Notes: generated by a model not told the origin, from the sequence alone. A stretch of 10,426 nucleotides of DNA from Armatimonadota bacterium (GCA_020696885.1 JAJFMS010000268.1:1-10426), one strand, 5' to 3'. Positions 1-6,140 are shown, counted from the first letter of the stretch. Program-made: numbers and translations.

Positions 1-174
1 TGTCGGCGTGATCAGGTGCTCCAACGTCTCGAACGGCATCTCGAAGTTGCCGGGAGCACGCTCGACCAGACCGCTGTTCTCTCGCCGCTCGCCCACCGGA
101 GTGCCGGCACCCGGGTGGTCCGGGGACGGCCTCCAGGGCTCGGAGCGATCATCCACATCACGCTTTGACATCAT
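1..174 (-). CDS. Sulfite-oxidase-family molybdopterin oxidoreductase, N-terminal part (runs off left edge)
   Basis: The minus strand from the ATG at 174 reads without a stop to the window edge and gives 58 residues. A polar, proline-rich start (EPWRPSPDHPG) leads to SGLVERAPGNFEMPFETLEH and then LITP. This arrangement, a short lead, a 'GL(I/V)' element, an 'E.PF..L' stretch and '(F/L)ITP' before the first core strand, resembles the start of bacterial sulfite-oxidase/YedY-like molybdopterin proteins, which oxidise sulfite or reduce S- and N-oxides. The cofactor cysteine and catalytic core lie outside the window, so substrate and activity cannot be judged. No Tat twin-arginine signal is visible, suggesting a cytoplasmic enzyme or a missed upstream start. 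A second ATG at 171 is an equally possible start, and no strong ribosome binding site precedes either. The call is family recognition from a short fragment. Confidence 0.65.
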   Translation of the reverse strand, partial: MMSKRDVDDRSEPWRPSPDHPGAGTPVGERRENSGLVERAPGNFEMPFETLEHLITPT

Positions 175-214
175 CAGGAGCTCAGGCGACTCCCATACGG
201 CGCAGGCAGTCGGG

Positions 215-228
215 AATCCAATGGGATT
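215..228. promoter_or_regulatory. Small dyad AATCC-N4-GGATT in the divergent gap
   Basis: The space between the minus-strand molybdoenzyme start (174) and the plus-strand remnant (about 264) is about 90 bases. It holds a perfect 5-base dyad with a 4-base centre, which could be an operator for either side. No convincing -35/-10 pair is seen. Dyads this short occur by chance, so this is only a position to look at. Confidence 0.15.
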
Positions 229-263
229 AGACTACCTCTCGCATCATTACCAGGGAGGCTGGG

Positions 264-492
264 CTGAAACCGGAATATCTGGAGCGCATCATTGCCGAAC
301 ACGCCATCTCCAGCGGGTTTCTGCGGTGTCCGCACGATCTCATCGCCACCGAAGAGGCCCAGCAACGGCAGTTGGAGCAGGAGTGCTCGGTCGCTCGCGA
401 TGTGGGGCTGAACGCGCAGGTGGTGGAGTCGGCCTCAATCCCAGCGGTTCGTGCAGGGTCAGGCGAAGAAGCTCCGGCAGCAGCACTCGTGA
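264..492 (+). pseudogene. Small protein gene of unknown function, apparently frameshifted
   Basis: From CTG 264 one frame gives LKPEYLERIIAEHAISSGFL, continuing through RCPHDLIATEEAQQ and NAQVVESASI, with the mixed helical composition of a real protein. After about 440 that frame turns into Ala/Gly/Pro/Arg filler and stops at 557. The next frame gives QRFVQGQAKKLRQQHS and ends at TGA 490-492. Removing one C from the CCC at 440-442 joins the two into about 75 residues. A strong Shine-Dalgarno sequence (AGGGAGG, 252-258) lies 5 bases before CTG 264. No ATG, GTG or TTG occurs in that frame after the TAG at 228, so the start is either the rare CTG or also damaged. I do not recognise the family. 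Alternatives are an intact 75-residue gene with a sequencing error, or a decaying remnant. Confidence 0.45.
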
Positions 493-529
493 GCTCCAGG
501 GGCGCCGGACCACCTACCCGTGCACCTGC

Positions 530-548
530 GCCATCCCGCGGGGATGGC
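530..548. terminator. Hairpin between convergent genes, possible bidirectional terminator
   Basis: GCCATCCC and GGGATGGC form a perfect 8-bp stem with a GCG loop. It sits 13 bases past the stop of the minus-strand hydrolase and 37 bases past the presumed stop of the plus-strand remnant. The position suits termination for both, but neither side has a T run, so an intrinsic terminator is not proven. Confidence 0.4.
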
Positions 549-561
549 GACTACTAACGGC

Positions 562-2220
562 TCAGGGTCCCGTATAGACCGGCAGCTCGATGCGGGACGG
601 ATACCGCCCGGAAAGCTGCACCGTGTTCGTGGCCACGCGGGTACGGCCGGCCACCGGGTGCGGGTCTCCCGTGTTCGGGTTCGGCTCGAAGCGCGGCGCG
701 TTGGACGACGACACGGCGATGCGAACGCGGTGACCCTTGTTGAACACCAGCGAGGTGCTCCAGAGATCCACGCTGAGCTCATACACTTCCCCCGGCTTCA
801 GCGGGTCGCGCTTCTCCAGGCTTTTCCGCAGCGAGGCCCGCTGGATGCCGTCCGTCACCAGGATCGATCGACCGTCCGGATAGACGTCGGTCAGCTTCAC
901 GGTGAAGTCGGTGTCGGGGCAGTCCGAGGAGACGTAGAGCCGGGCGGTGATCCGGCCGGTCACCTCCAGCGGGCGGGTGAGCGGCTCCGTGGAGAAGAGC
1001 AGCACGTCCGGCCGCGATTCCACCGGGCGCTGGTCCATCGGACCCTTCGCGATCTGGAGATTCTGGCCGCCCGTGGTCGGCACCGGTTTCGCCGGATCGT
1101 ACCTGAACGAGAGCTTCCCGTCTTGCTCCGGCTTGCCTGCGCGCAGGGAGTGGTCCGCCTGGAGATAGAAGGGAGTCGCCTTCGCCGGAGGCGGCCAGGT
1201 TTCCACGGAGCGCCAGATGTTGCCCGGCGCGTCCGCCTCACCCACGGCACCCATGACGTAGTAGTGGACCGGCAGGAGCTGCTTCTTTGCGTCGACCGTT
1301 GCGCCTTTCAGCCACTGGCTCAGCAGGTTCATCTGGGCCGCCACGTCCAGCGGTGACTGCGCGGCGTTCGGGTAGTAGAACTTGTCGTTGAACGCGCCGT
1401 GCGCCTGGGGACCCAATACGAGGAAGCACTTGCCGCGAGCGTTGGGGCCGCCGCGCTGCTGGATGGTGGTGAACGAGTTGATGCTTCCCTGCAGGAAGAT
1501 GTCGTACCAGCCGCCGACGAACACGCCGGGCGCGTTGACCTGCTCTGCGTGCGCCTCGGCGTTCAGGCCCTTCCAGAAATCGTCGTACGTGGGGTGCTCC
1601 AGGAAGGTGGCGAGGTTGACGTCCTCCATCTGCGTGGCCTTGAGCCAGCCCTCCAGGAGCTCCTTGCGCCAGACCCCGCCCTGGTAGGCGGCCTGGCGGT
1701 AGTAGTCCGAGAACGCCACCAGGACGACCTGTCCCTTCAGCGCCTCCGGAGCGCCGGGCGCCGACATATTCTGCACGATGCCGAGCGCGGAGCCGCCCCA
1801 GGTGGCCACCTTGCCGTTCGACCACTCCTGCTTGGCGATCCAGCGGAGGGTGTCGTGCCCGTCCTGGTGCTTCCCGCCCAGCCCATCGTTCCCGAAGATG
1901 ATGGCGTGGTGCCCCTCGGATGCGAACCGGCCGCGCAGGTCCTGGACCACCACGGCATAGCCCTGGGCGGTGAGGTTCGTGGCGATCGGCTTCATCCCGT
2001 CCTTGTTGTAGGGGCTGCGGATGAGGACGGTGGGGTAGGGGGGCTTGCCCTTGGTGGGGAGGAAGACGTCCGTGGCCAGCTTCACACCGTCCGCCATCGG
2101 CACCTTTTCGGTGGGGCCAGCAGCCCGGGCGAGGCACCCGCAGACCATCGCGCAGAGGAGCCCTCCGAGCACCGGTGAAAGGCGGGGCTGACGGCGGAGT
2201 CGGAAGCGAGCGGGACGCAT
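562..2220 (-). CDS. CocE/NonD family alpha/beta-hydrolase (peptidase S15-like), secreted
   Basis: The 552-residue product has the usual length and order of the CocE/NonD group (cocaine esterase, acylases, X-Pro dipeptidyl-peptidases): an alpha/beta-hydrolase core followed by a jelly-roll domain. The likely triad is visible: Ser144 in WGGSALG, Asp240 in GGWYDIF and His274 in GPQAHG. The PYPTVLIRSPY strand and VVVQDLRGRFASEG (about residues 90-103) are typical of the fold. The C-terminal domain runs from about 400 to 552 (TGRITARLYVSSDCPDTDFT). Residues 1-34 form an export signal with an Arg-rich start; VCGC at 26-29 is a borderline lipobox. I chose ATG 2220 because the signal begins there; the same frame stays open to 2526, but that part lacks protein-like character. 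Substrate unknown: ester or amide hydrolysis, probably outside the cytoplasm. It is probably transcribed separately, since a terminator lies upstream. Confidence 0.9.
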   Translation of the reverse strand: MRPARFRLRRQPRLSPVLGGLLCAMVCGCLARAAGPTEKVPMADGVKLATDVFLPTKGKPPYPTVLIRSPYNKDGMKPIATNLTAQGYAVVVQDLRGRFASEGHHAIIFGNDGLGGKHQDGHDTLRWIAKQEWSNGKVATWGGSALGIVQNMSAPGAPEALKGQVVLVAFSDYYRQAAYQGGVWRKELLEGWLKATQMEDVNLATFLEHPTYDDFWKGLNAEAHAEQVNAPGVFVGGWYDIFLQGSINSFTTIQQRGGPNARGKCFLVLGPQAHGAFNDKFYYPNAAQSPLDVAAQMNLLSQWLKGATVDAKKQLLPVHYYVMGAVGEADAPGNIWRSVETWPPPAKATPFYLQADHSLRAGKPEQDGKLSFRYDPAKPVPTTGGQNLQIAKGPMDQRPVESRPDVLLFSTEPLTRPLEVTGRITARLYVSSDCPDTDFTVKLTDVYPDGRSILVTDGIQRASLRKSLEKRDPLKPGEVYELSVDLWSTSLVFNKGHRVRIAVSSSNAPRFEPNPNTGDPHPVAGRTRVATNTVQLSGRYPSRIELPVYTGP

Positions 2221-2341
2221 GGCGGACCCCCGGAAACGTGAATGGAGCGGGTGGCGAACCCTGATTCGTTCACCTTCCGACAGCAGGCACCTCTCGGGGG
2301 TGTGGCCGCGAAAGGCAGGAAGGCCTGGCGTGAGCGGAAAG

Positions 2342-2493
2342 GTAGGGGCATCCGCTGTGGTCGCCGTGGTTGCCCTGGCAACGACGACGGTGCGAGCACA
2401 GCCGTACCTCGCTACCGGCCCGATCAGTGGGCACGGCTCTGCCAGCGCTACAAGGAAGCCCCGGCCAGGGCAACCACGGCGGGATGCCCCTAC
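2342..2493. repeat. Long imperfect inverted repeat (30-nt arms, 84-nt spacer)
   Basis: The arm at 2342-2379 and the reverse complement of 2464-2493 share GTAGGGGCATCC (12 bases) and CGCCGTGGTTGCCCTGGC (18 bases) without a mismatch. The only difference is an extra 8 bases (GCTGTGGT) in the first arm, which look like a local near-duplication of the following CGCCGTGGT. All 30 bases of the shorter arm are paired. As RNA from either strand this would be a long stem with one bulge, closing an 84-base insert. It lies in the presumed 5' leader of the hydrolase. It could be a MITE-like element, a structured RNA or a leader regulator. No flanking target-site duplication was recognised. Confidence 0.8.
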
Positions 2494-2541
2494 GAAGAGT
2501 CGCACCTCAGTGGCCTTGATGACCAAGCCCGAGACACGACG

Positions 2542-2572
2542 AAGGGGGCGCGTCTTCAGAACGCGCCCCCTT
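2542..2572 (-). terminator. Intrinsic terminator of the exopolysaccharide gene
   Basis: AAGGGGGCGCGT (2542-2553) and ACGCGCCCCCTT (2561-2572) form a perfect 12-bp stem with a 7-base loop, 26 bases beyond the minus-strand stop at 2599. On the minus strand the stem ends in CTT and is followed by CGTCGTGTC, so the T tract is short. Stem strength and placement make it the likely 3' end of that transcript. Confidence 0.8.
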
Positions 2573-2598
2573 AACTATCGCTCCGTCTTTGCTATCGA

Positions 2599-3975
2599 CT
2601 ACGCGATTCGTCGCGGGTCGTCGTCGTCCTCATCTACCAGGTAGGTAGTCGTGGTTCCACTGGCGGGGACGTCGATCCAGCCGCCGTTGCCGTTGTCCGC
2701 GGCGAGCGAGGAACTGGCGGCGAGGCTGGCAGGAACGGCCGGGTAGTAGCGCTGGTAGTTCTGGTAACTTTCCAGCACGGTCGCGGGGATGTCGTTGAGC
2801 ACGCTGCCGAGCACCGTCACGCCGGACTGCTCCAGCAGCGAGATCAGCCGCTGCTCGGAGCCGCTGGGCGCTTCCAACGCGCGCACGCACAGGTAGGCGG
2901 CGTCCACCACCGGCGCCAGGTTCATCGCATCCGTGAACGCCACGGCGGACGGGGTGTCGTAGATCACGTAGTCTGCGCGGGCCAGAAGCCGCTCCGAGAG
3001 CTCCTGCAGCCGCGGGGAGCGGAACAGCTCCCACGGGTTGATGGCCGGCGCGCCGCTAGTGATCGCCAGGAGGCCCGGGATCGTCGTGGGCTTCAGTGCT
3101 TCCTCTAGCGCGGCGTCACTCAGGTAGGAAAGCAGCTCCGTAAAGCCGTGGTCGTTCTCCAGCTCGAAGACACGGTGGATCTCGGGGGTCCGGATATTCG
3201 CGTCTACGATTACCACCCGGTATCCCGCCTGGGCCAGCGTGATCCCGAGGTTGGTGACGGTGCTGGTGCTGCCCTGCTCCGCTTTGGCGGAAATCACCAT
3301 CAGCGAGCGCAGCTTCGGCCCGTGGGCGGAGAGCAGGTGCAGCCCCAGGAAGCGATAGGCTTCGGAGTGCATGGACAGCGGATCCAATTCCGTGGCGCGG
3401 GGCAGCACCCCCTGGGTGATCGCGCCGAGCGGCTGCGGGATGGCGGTGAGGATCGGCGCGGGGAGCATCCGCTCCGCTTCCTGCAGCGTGCGCACCCGGC
3501 GGTCTACACTGTCGAACCCGATGATCAGGCCGGCCACACCGATGAGCGCGCAGAGTGCCGCAAGCATCACCAGCTTGGCGGTGCGGCCCATCGTCGTGTC
3601 GATCGGCGGGTTGAACTCGTCCACCTTGTCCATCGTGACGAGGGGGCTCTCGCGGCTGGCCACATCCTGCGCCATCCGCGCCGCCTGGAGACGAGCGGCC
3701 AGGTTGTCTCGGGCCAGGGTCTGGTTCGCCACGTCCGCGGCGAGCGTACCGAGCGGTCCGTCCACTCCGGTGAACCGCTTGATCTCTGCCTGGGCCCTGG
3801 TTACCGTGTTGTCCAGCGAGGCGATCTGCGCTTTGTAGCCCCCCACCTCTTGCCGGAGATCCCGGATGGTGCGGCGCAGCGGGCCGGCATCCGGGTTCGC
3901 CTCGCGGGACAGCTCCTTGGGCCGCCTGGCGAGCTCGGTGTTCAGGCGCTCCTGGAGGGCATCACGCACCGCCAT
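2599..3975 (-). CDS. Wzc/CpsD-like BY-kinase half of an exopolysaccharide co-polymerase, Walker A degenerate
   Basis: This 458-residue frame holds the second half of a Wzz/Wzc-type protein. It has a coiled coil (about 1-110), the second membrane helix (about 132-154, TAKLVMLAALCALIGVAGLI) and a cytoplasmic MinD/ParA-like ATPase domain (about 200-400). Family BY-kinases autophosphorylate C-terminal tyrosines and control chain length and export of surface polysaccharide. The Walker A' Asp258 (VDANIR) and Walker B Asp340 (YVIYDTP) are present. However, the Walker A loop reads SAKAEQGSTST (229-239), with Ser236 where GKS/T needs lysine, so ATP hydrolysis is doubtful. Tyr404, 407, 410, 411 and 445 form a tail cluster, followed by an acidic DEDDDD run. 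ATG 3975 is probably not a true start: the same frame reads RVRQAM upstream, continuous with the preceding frame, so this is likely the second part of a 699-residue protein. Confidence 0.85.
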   Translation of the reverse strand: MAVRDALQERLNTELARRPKELSREANPDAGPLRRTIRDLRQEVGGYKAQIASLDNTVTRAQAEIKRFTGVDGPLGTLAADVANQTLARDNLAARLQAARMAQDVASRESPLVTMDKVDEFNPPIDTTMGRTAKLVMLAALCALIGVAGLIIGFDSVDRRVRTLQEAERMLPAPILTAIPQPLGAITQGVLPRATELDPLSMHSEAYRFLGLHLLSAHGPKLRSLMVISAKAEQGSTSTVTNLGITLAQAGYRVVIVDANIRTPEIHRVFELENDHGFTELLSYLSDAALEEALKPTTIPGLLAITSGAPAINPWELFRSPRLQELSERLLARADYVIYDTPSAVAFTDAMNLAPVVDAAYLCVRALEAPSGSEQRLISLLEQSGVTVLGSVLNDIPATVLESYQNYQRYYPAVPASLAASSSLAADNGNGGWIDVPASGTTTTYLVDEDDDDPRRIA

Positions 3976-4697
3976 CGCCTGCCGGACTCGGGTAGCTTGG
4001 CCAGCTCCACCTCGAAGGCCGCGAGCCGGGCGGAGGAGTCGGCCAGGCGCTCGCCCAGGTCTTCACGCTTCGCCCGGGCGGACTGCAGGCGGATGAGCGC
4101 CGGGTGGAGCTGGTCGCTGAGGTTAGTGATGACGCCGTGCTGTGCCCGGTAGGCTTCGTAGCGCCGGCGGTTGGCGGCCAGGCTCGCGTCCGTGCTGCGG
4201 AGCTGCTCTTCCAGCAGGCGGACCACTCCGGAGGCGCGCTCGGTGTAAACCTGGCGGGTCTTCTGCACCATGCTCTCGGAGAGGGCGTTGGCCAGGAGCT
4301 GCGCCCGGGCGGGGCTGCCGTCCGTTACGTGGAGCTCATAGAGGCGGTTGCCGGTAGCTTCGAACTTGATGTTCTTCAGGAGGTCTCGCGGGATCTGCGT
4401 CTCGCTGAGTTTCCCCAGTGCCGGCTCCAGCACGTCTCGCGTCTTCAGCATCGCGTCGAACACCGCGGCCTGCTGCCGGGTCTGCACCGGCTCGGAGGCG
4501 CGCTCGTCCACCGCTACCGCCGCGCCCGGAGTGTTCGTCAGCGGGGACGTGGCCGGAGTGACGAAGTGTACCGTCGCCAGGTACCGCGAGCCAACCAATC
4601 GGGTGGCGGTGAACGTGAGCACCGTCGTAACCAGAACGCTGAGTAGGATCAGCCATTTATGCTTGCTAACGATGCCGACCGCGCGCCAGAAGTCCAT
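3942..4697 (-). CDS. Wzz-domain N-terminal half of the same exopolysaccharide co-polymerase (frame breaks near 3990)
   Basis: This 251-residue frame has a short cytoplasmic start (MDFWRAVGIVSKHK), a first membrane helix (about 15-35, LILLSVLVTTVLTFT) and the periplasmic Wzz fold. A coiled coil occupies about 155-235 (VVRLLEEQLRSTDASLAANR). Such proteins set polysaccharide chain length and link the inner membrane to export. ATG 4697 is preceded by GAGGGGG at good spacing; an upstream in-frame extension to 4814 lacks this support. The protein-like sequence ends at VELAKLP (residues 230-236), then reads through 14 unlike residues to a stop at 3942. In the next frame, RVRQAMAVRDALQERL continues the coiled coil. 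One added C in the CCC at 3990-3992 gives a single frame from 4697 to 2599 (2100 bases, 699 residues), the normal size of Wzc-like proteins. This is therefore a broken or mis-sequenced gene rather than two natural subunits. Confidence 0.8.
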   Translation of the reverse strand: MDFWRAVGIVSKHKWLILLSVLVTTVLTFTATRLVGSRYLATVHFVTPATSPLTNTPGAAVAVDERASEPVQTRQQAAVFDAMLKTRDVLEPALGKLSETQIPRDLLKNIKFEATGNRLYELHVTDGSPARAQLLANALSESMVQKTRQVYTERASGVVRLLEEQLRSTDASLAANRRRYEAYRAQHGVITNLSDQLHPALIRLQSARAKREDLGERLADSSARLAAFEVELAKLPESGRRWRCVMPSRSA

Positions 4698-5048
4698 ACA
4701 TTCCCCCTCGAAGACCAAGCCGCGCGCCGATGGGCCAACCGGGCGGTGCGCGACAAAGGGGAGATACCGGCGCTGCGAAGTGCGTGCAGGGGGAGGCACC
4801 GCCGAGGGCTGCAAGCGCCCTGGCGAGATCGGGCTGAGGGCCGAGTGCTCAATGGGACCGCACTCAAATTACGGTGGCGGCACGCCGCGATCGCGATCCT
4901 CGGAGGATCGCTACGGAGGGGCTGACTCCCCGGGAGCGTGAATCTCGCGCCCTGGGAGGCAAAGAGGGGAAGTCAACCGCTCCCGGAAGGGCATCCGGGA
5001 GCCGGGAACTACGTTCGCAAAAAAACTGCAAACGGGCGAGATAACGGA
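4698..5048. promoter_or_regulatory. Gene-free leader of the exopolysaccharide gene, with three dyads
   Basis: No protein-like frame was found in these 351 bases. Dyads lie at 4843-4865 (GAGTGC-N11-GCACTC), 4893-4911 (GCGATCCTC-G-GAGGATCGC, 9-base perfect arms) and 4979-5002 (GCTCCCGG-N8-CCGGGAGC). The first two are placed where a repressor or activator of the exopolysaccharide gene might bind. The third lies 47 bases past infA and may end its transcript. No clear -35/-10 pair was recognised. Confidence 0.4.
4979..5002 (-). terminator. Candidate terminator hairpin downstream of infA
   Basis: This is an 8-bp perfect stem (GCTCCCGG/CCGGGAGC) with an 8-base loop, starting about 47 bases after the infA stop on the minus strand. 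The flank after it, GGTTGACTTCCCC, has no real T run. A separate T7 run (plus-strand A7, 5019-5025) lies before the hairpin, inside a weaker stem-loop. Termination is plausible, not shown. Confidence 0.35.
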
Positions 5049-5267
5049 TTACCGCATCCGGTACACAATCCGCCCGCGGGACAGGTCGTACGGCGACATT
5101 TCTACGCGCACCCGGTCGCCTTGTAGGATGCGGATGAAGTTGCGACGTGTCTTCCCGGACAGGTAGCCCGTGATCGTGTGACCGTTCTGAAGCTCGATTT
5201 TGAACTCTGCGGCGGGGAGTCGTTGTACCACGACGCCTTCCACGGAGATCATGTCCTCTCTTGGCAT
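5049..5267 (-). CDS. infA: Translation initiation factor IF-1
   Basis: This 72-residue S1/OB-fold protein binds the 30S A site and works with IF-2 and IF-3 in start-site selection. The frame [18 protein letters not shown], then [38 protein letters not shown] and GRIVYRMR follows the IF-1 family over its whole length. The start is secured by AAAGGAG five bases before ATG 5267; the upstream in-frame extension to 5351 is not needed. In the central loop, [14 protein letters not shown] replaces the more common AHISGKMRMN-type sequence and resembles plastid IF-1. infA often lies in the ribosomal-protein operon beside map and rpmJ. Here it stands alone between an RRM gene and a polysaccharide gene, so a second copy elsewhere in the genome is possible. 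Confidence 0.97.
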   Translation of the reverse strand: MPREDMISVEGVVVQRLPAAEFKIELQNGHTITGYLSGKTRRNFIRILQGDRVRVEMSPYDLSRGRIVYRMR

Positions 5268-5386
5268 GCTTGCTCCTTTCAACACCCCGTGCCGGATGCG
5301 CACTGCGCTCGGCTTCCGGCAAAGCGCGAAAACACGCTCCACCGCCCGCACGGGCCGCTCAACCTTCTTATTGAAGCCGGTACACC

Positions 5387-5392
5387 ATTATA
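5387..5392 (-). promoter_or_regulatory. Candidate infA -10 box (TATAAT)
   Basis: A consensus TATAAT lies on the minus strand about 120 bases before the infA start, immediately after the RRM-gene terminator stem and sharing its last bases. The matching -35 position reads CGCAAA, a poor fit, so promoter strength is uncertain. It would give infA a leader of about 110 bases. Confidence 0.4.
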
Positions 5393-5431
5393 AACCAGGG
5401 GGCCGCGCTTTTGCGAGGCCCGCCTGGTTTA
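5391..5431 (-). terminator. Terminator of the RRM gene
   Basis: TAAACCAGG (5391-5399) pairs perfectly with CCTGGTTTA (5423-5431). Inside it GGGCC pairs with GGCCC, and CGC-TTTT-GCG (plus-strand reading) closes the tip. The stem starts about 63 bases past the minus-strand stop at 5494 and is followed by TAATGG rather than a long T run. It probably separates RRM-gene and infA transcription. Confidence 0.65.
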
Positions 5432-5493
5432 GTTACAGATCAACGCCCTTAAGGCTGAATACGGTGCTCGTAAGGCGTGACGCAGCCAGCGAT

Positions 5494-5964
5494 CTACCAG
5501 CCGTCGTCGTACCCGCGACCGCCACCACCACGGCGACCACCGCGGTCTCGACCGCCGCCACCGCCACCGGTGCTACCGCCGCCGCCGTAACCGCCGCCGC
5601 CGCCACCGTAGCCGCCGCCACCGCCGCCGTAACTACCACCGCCGCCGTAGCCACCGCCACCGCCGTAGCCGCCACCGCCGCCGTAACCACCCCGGCTGCC
5701 GCCGCCGCCACCACCGCCGCGAGACTCGCGCGGGCGAGCCTCATTCACGGTGAGGGTGCGCCCGTGGAGCTCCTTGCCGTGCATTGCTGTCACGGCAGCC
5801 TCCATCTGGGCATCGTCTACTTCCACAAATCCGAACCCCTTGGAGCGTCCGGTTTCGTTGATAGGAATCGCCGCTTCCGTCGCACCCCACTGCGCGAAGG
5901 CGGAGACCAGGTCCTGCTCTGTCACCGAGTAGGGCAGATTACCCACGTAGAGTCGCTTGCTCAT
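5494..5964 (-). CDS. RRM-domain RNA-binding protein with glycine-rich tail
   Basis: The 156-residue protein has one RNA recognition motif (residues 3-78) with RNP2 LYVGNL (5-10) and RNP1 KGFGFVEV (42-49), including the aromatic residues that stack on RNA. Residues 81-156 are a low-complexity tail of GGYGGGGG-like units with a few Arg/Ser, ending RGYDDGW. The architecture matches cyanobacterial Rbp and related bacterial single-RRM proteins. Several of these are cold-induced and are thought to act as RNA chaperones; that role is inferred here. GGAGG lies 7 bases before ATG 5964. A good promoter at 6141-6169 implies a leader of about 170 bases, and a hairpin at 5975-5993 includes part of the Shine-Dalgarno sequence, suggesting translational control. 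Tyr-Gly-rich tails can favour phase separation, but nothing here tests that. Confidence 0.93.
   Translation of the reverse strand: MSKRLYVGNLPYSVTEQDLVSAFAQWGATEAAIPINETGRSKGFGFVEVDDAQMEAAVTAMHGKELHGRTLTVNEARPRESRGGGGGGGSRGGYGGGGGYGGGGGYGGGGSYGGGGGGYGGGGGGYGGGGSTGGGGGGRDRGGRRGGGGRGYDDGW
5551..5718 (-). repeat. Glycine-codon low-complexity repeat inside the RRM gene
   Basis: Runs of GGC/GGT codons broken by TAC or AGC encode about seven variable GGGGG-Y/S units (residues 83-138). The plus-strand reading is CCG/CCA-rich and produces long false open frames. Slippage makes the tail length likely to vary between strains and prone to assembly error. Confidence 0.85.
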
Positions 5965-5971
5965 GTCCAGT

Positions 5972-5993
5972 CCTCCGGGCGTTCGGGGCCCGG
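5972..5993 (-). promoter_or_regulatory. Hairpin touching the RRM-gene Shine-Dalgarno sequence
   Basis: In the RNA, CCGGGC and GCCCGG (plus positions 5988-5993 and 5975-5980) form a 6-bp GC-only stem with a 7-base loop. The last two G of the stem are the first two of the GGAGG ribosome binding site (5972-5976). Partial occlusion could make translation depend on temperature or a bound factor. This is inferred from sequence only. Confidence 0.4.
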
Positions 5994-6140
5994 AACCCTC
6001 CCCTTGGCGCGGCCGGCCGTACCGGAACCGCGCCGCGCCGGCTCTCTGCCCTGGCGCTAAGCCTCCGTCGCCGCAACCGGCCGTGGAGAATCCCGCGTGT
6101 CAAGTAGCAGTCGAAACCTGGCCCGACGATAGTAGTTGCA

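Larger units (their letters stand above)
2221..2598. other. Intergenic leader without a gene
   Basis: These 378 bases separate two minus-strand genes. Several frames are open across them, but none gives a product with protein-like composition or a good start. The stretch contains the inverted repeat at 2342-2493 and the terminator at 2542-2572, listed separately. A small palindrome, GTTGCC-CT-GGCAAC (2369-2382), partly overlaps the first arm of the repeat. No convincing promoter for the hydrolase was found. Confidence 0.6.

Noticed and set aside
174..365. 63-residue minus-strand open frame whose stop overlaps the molybdoenzyme start (TGATG)
   Set aside because: The overlap looks like translational coupling, but the product is not protein-like and it lies opposite the more convincing plus-strand frame at 264-492.
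2221..2526. N-terminal extension of the hydrolase to 2526
   Set aside because: The extra residues precede a complete signal peptide and include the inverted repeat; ATG 2220 explains the product better.
2219..2644. Plus-strand 141-residue frame across the intergenic gap
   Set aside because: It crosses the terminator and the end of the opposite gene, and has no family resemblance.
5551..5718. Possible CRISPR-like or tandem DNA repeat array
   Set aside because: The repeat units are short, variable glycine codons in frame with a protein, with no spacers.
5200..6060. 286-residue plus-strand frame with Ala/Thr/Val repeats
   Set aside because: It is the reverse complement of the glycine-rich tail of the RRM gene; no start signal or homologous pattern.
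6090..6102. TTGACA on the minus strand as the -35 box of the RRM gene
   Set aside because: A perfect -35 hexamer, but the position 17 bases downstream is GC-rich with no -10 match; the 6141-6169 pair is better.
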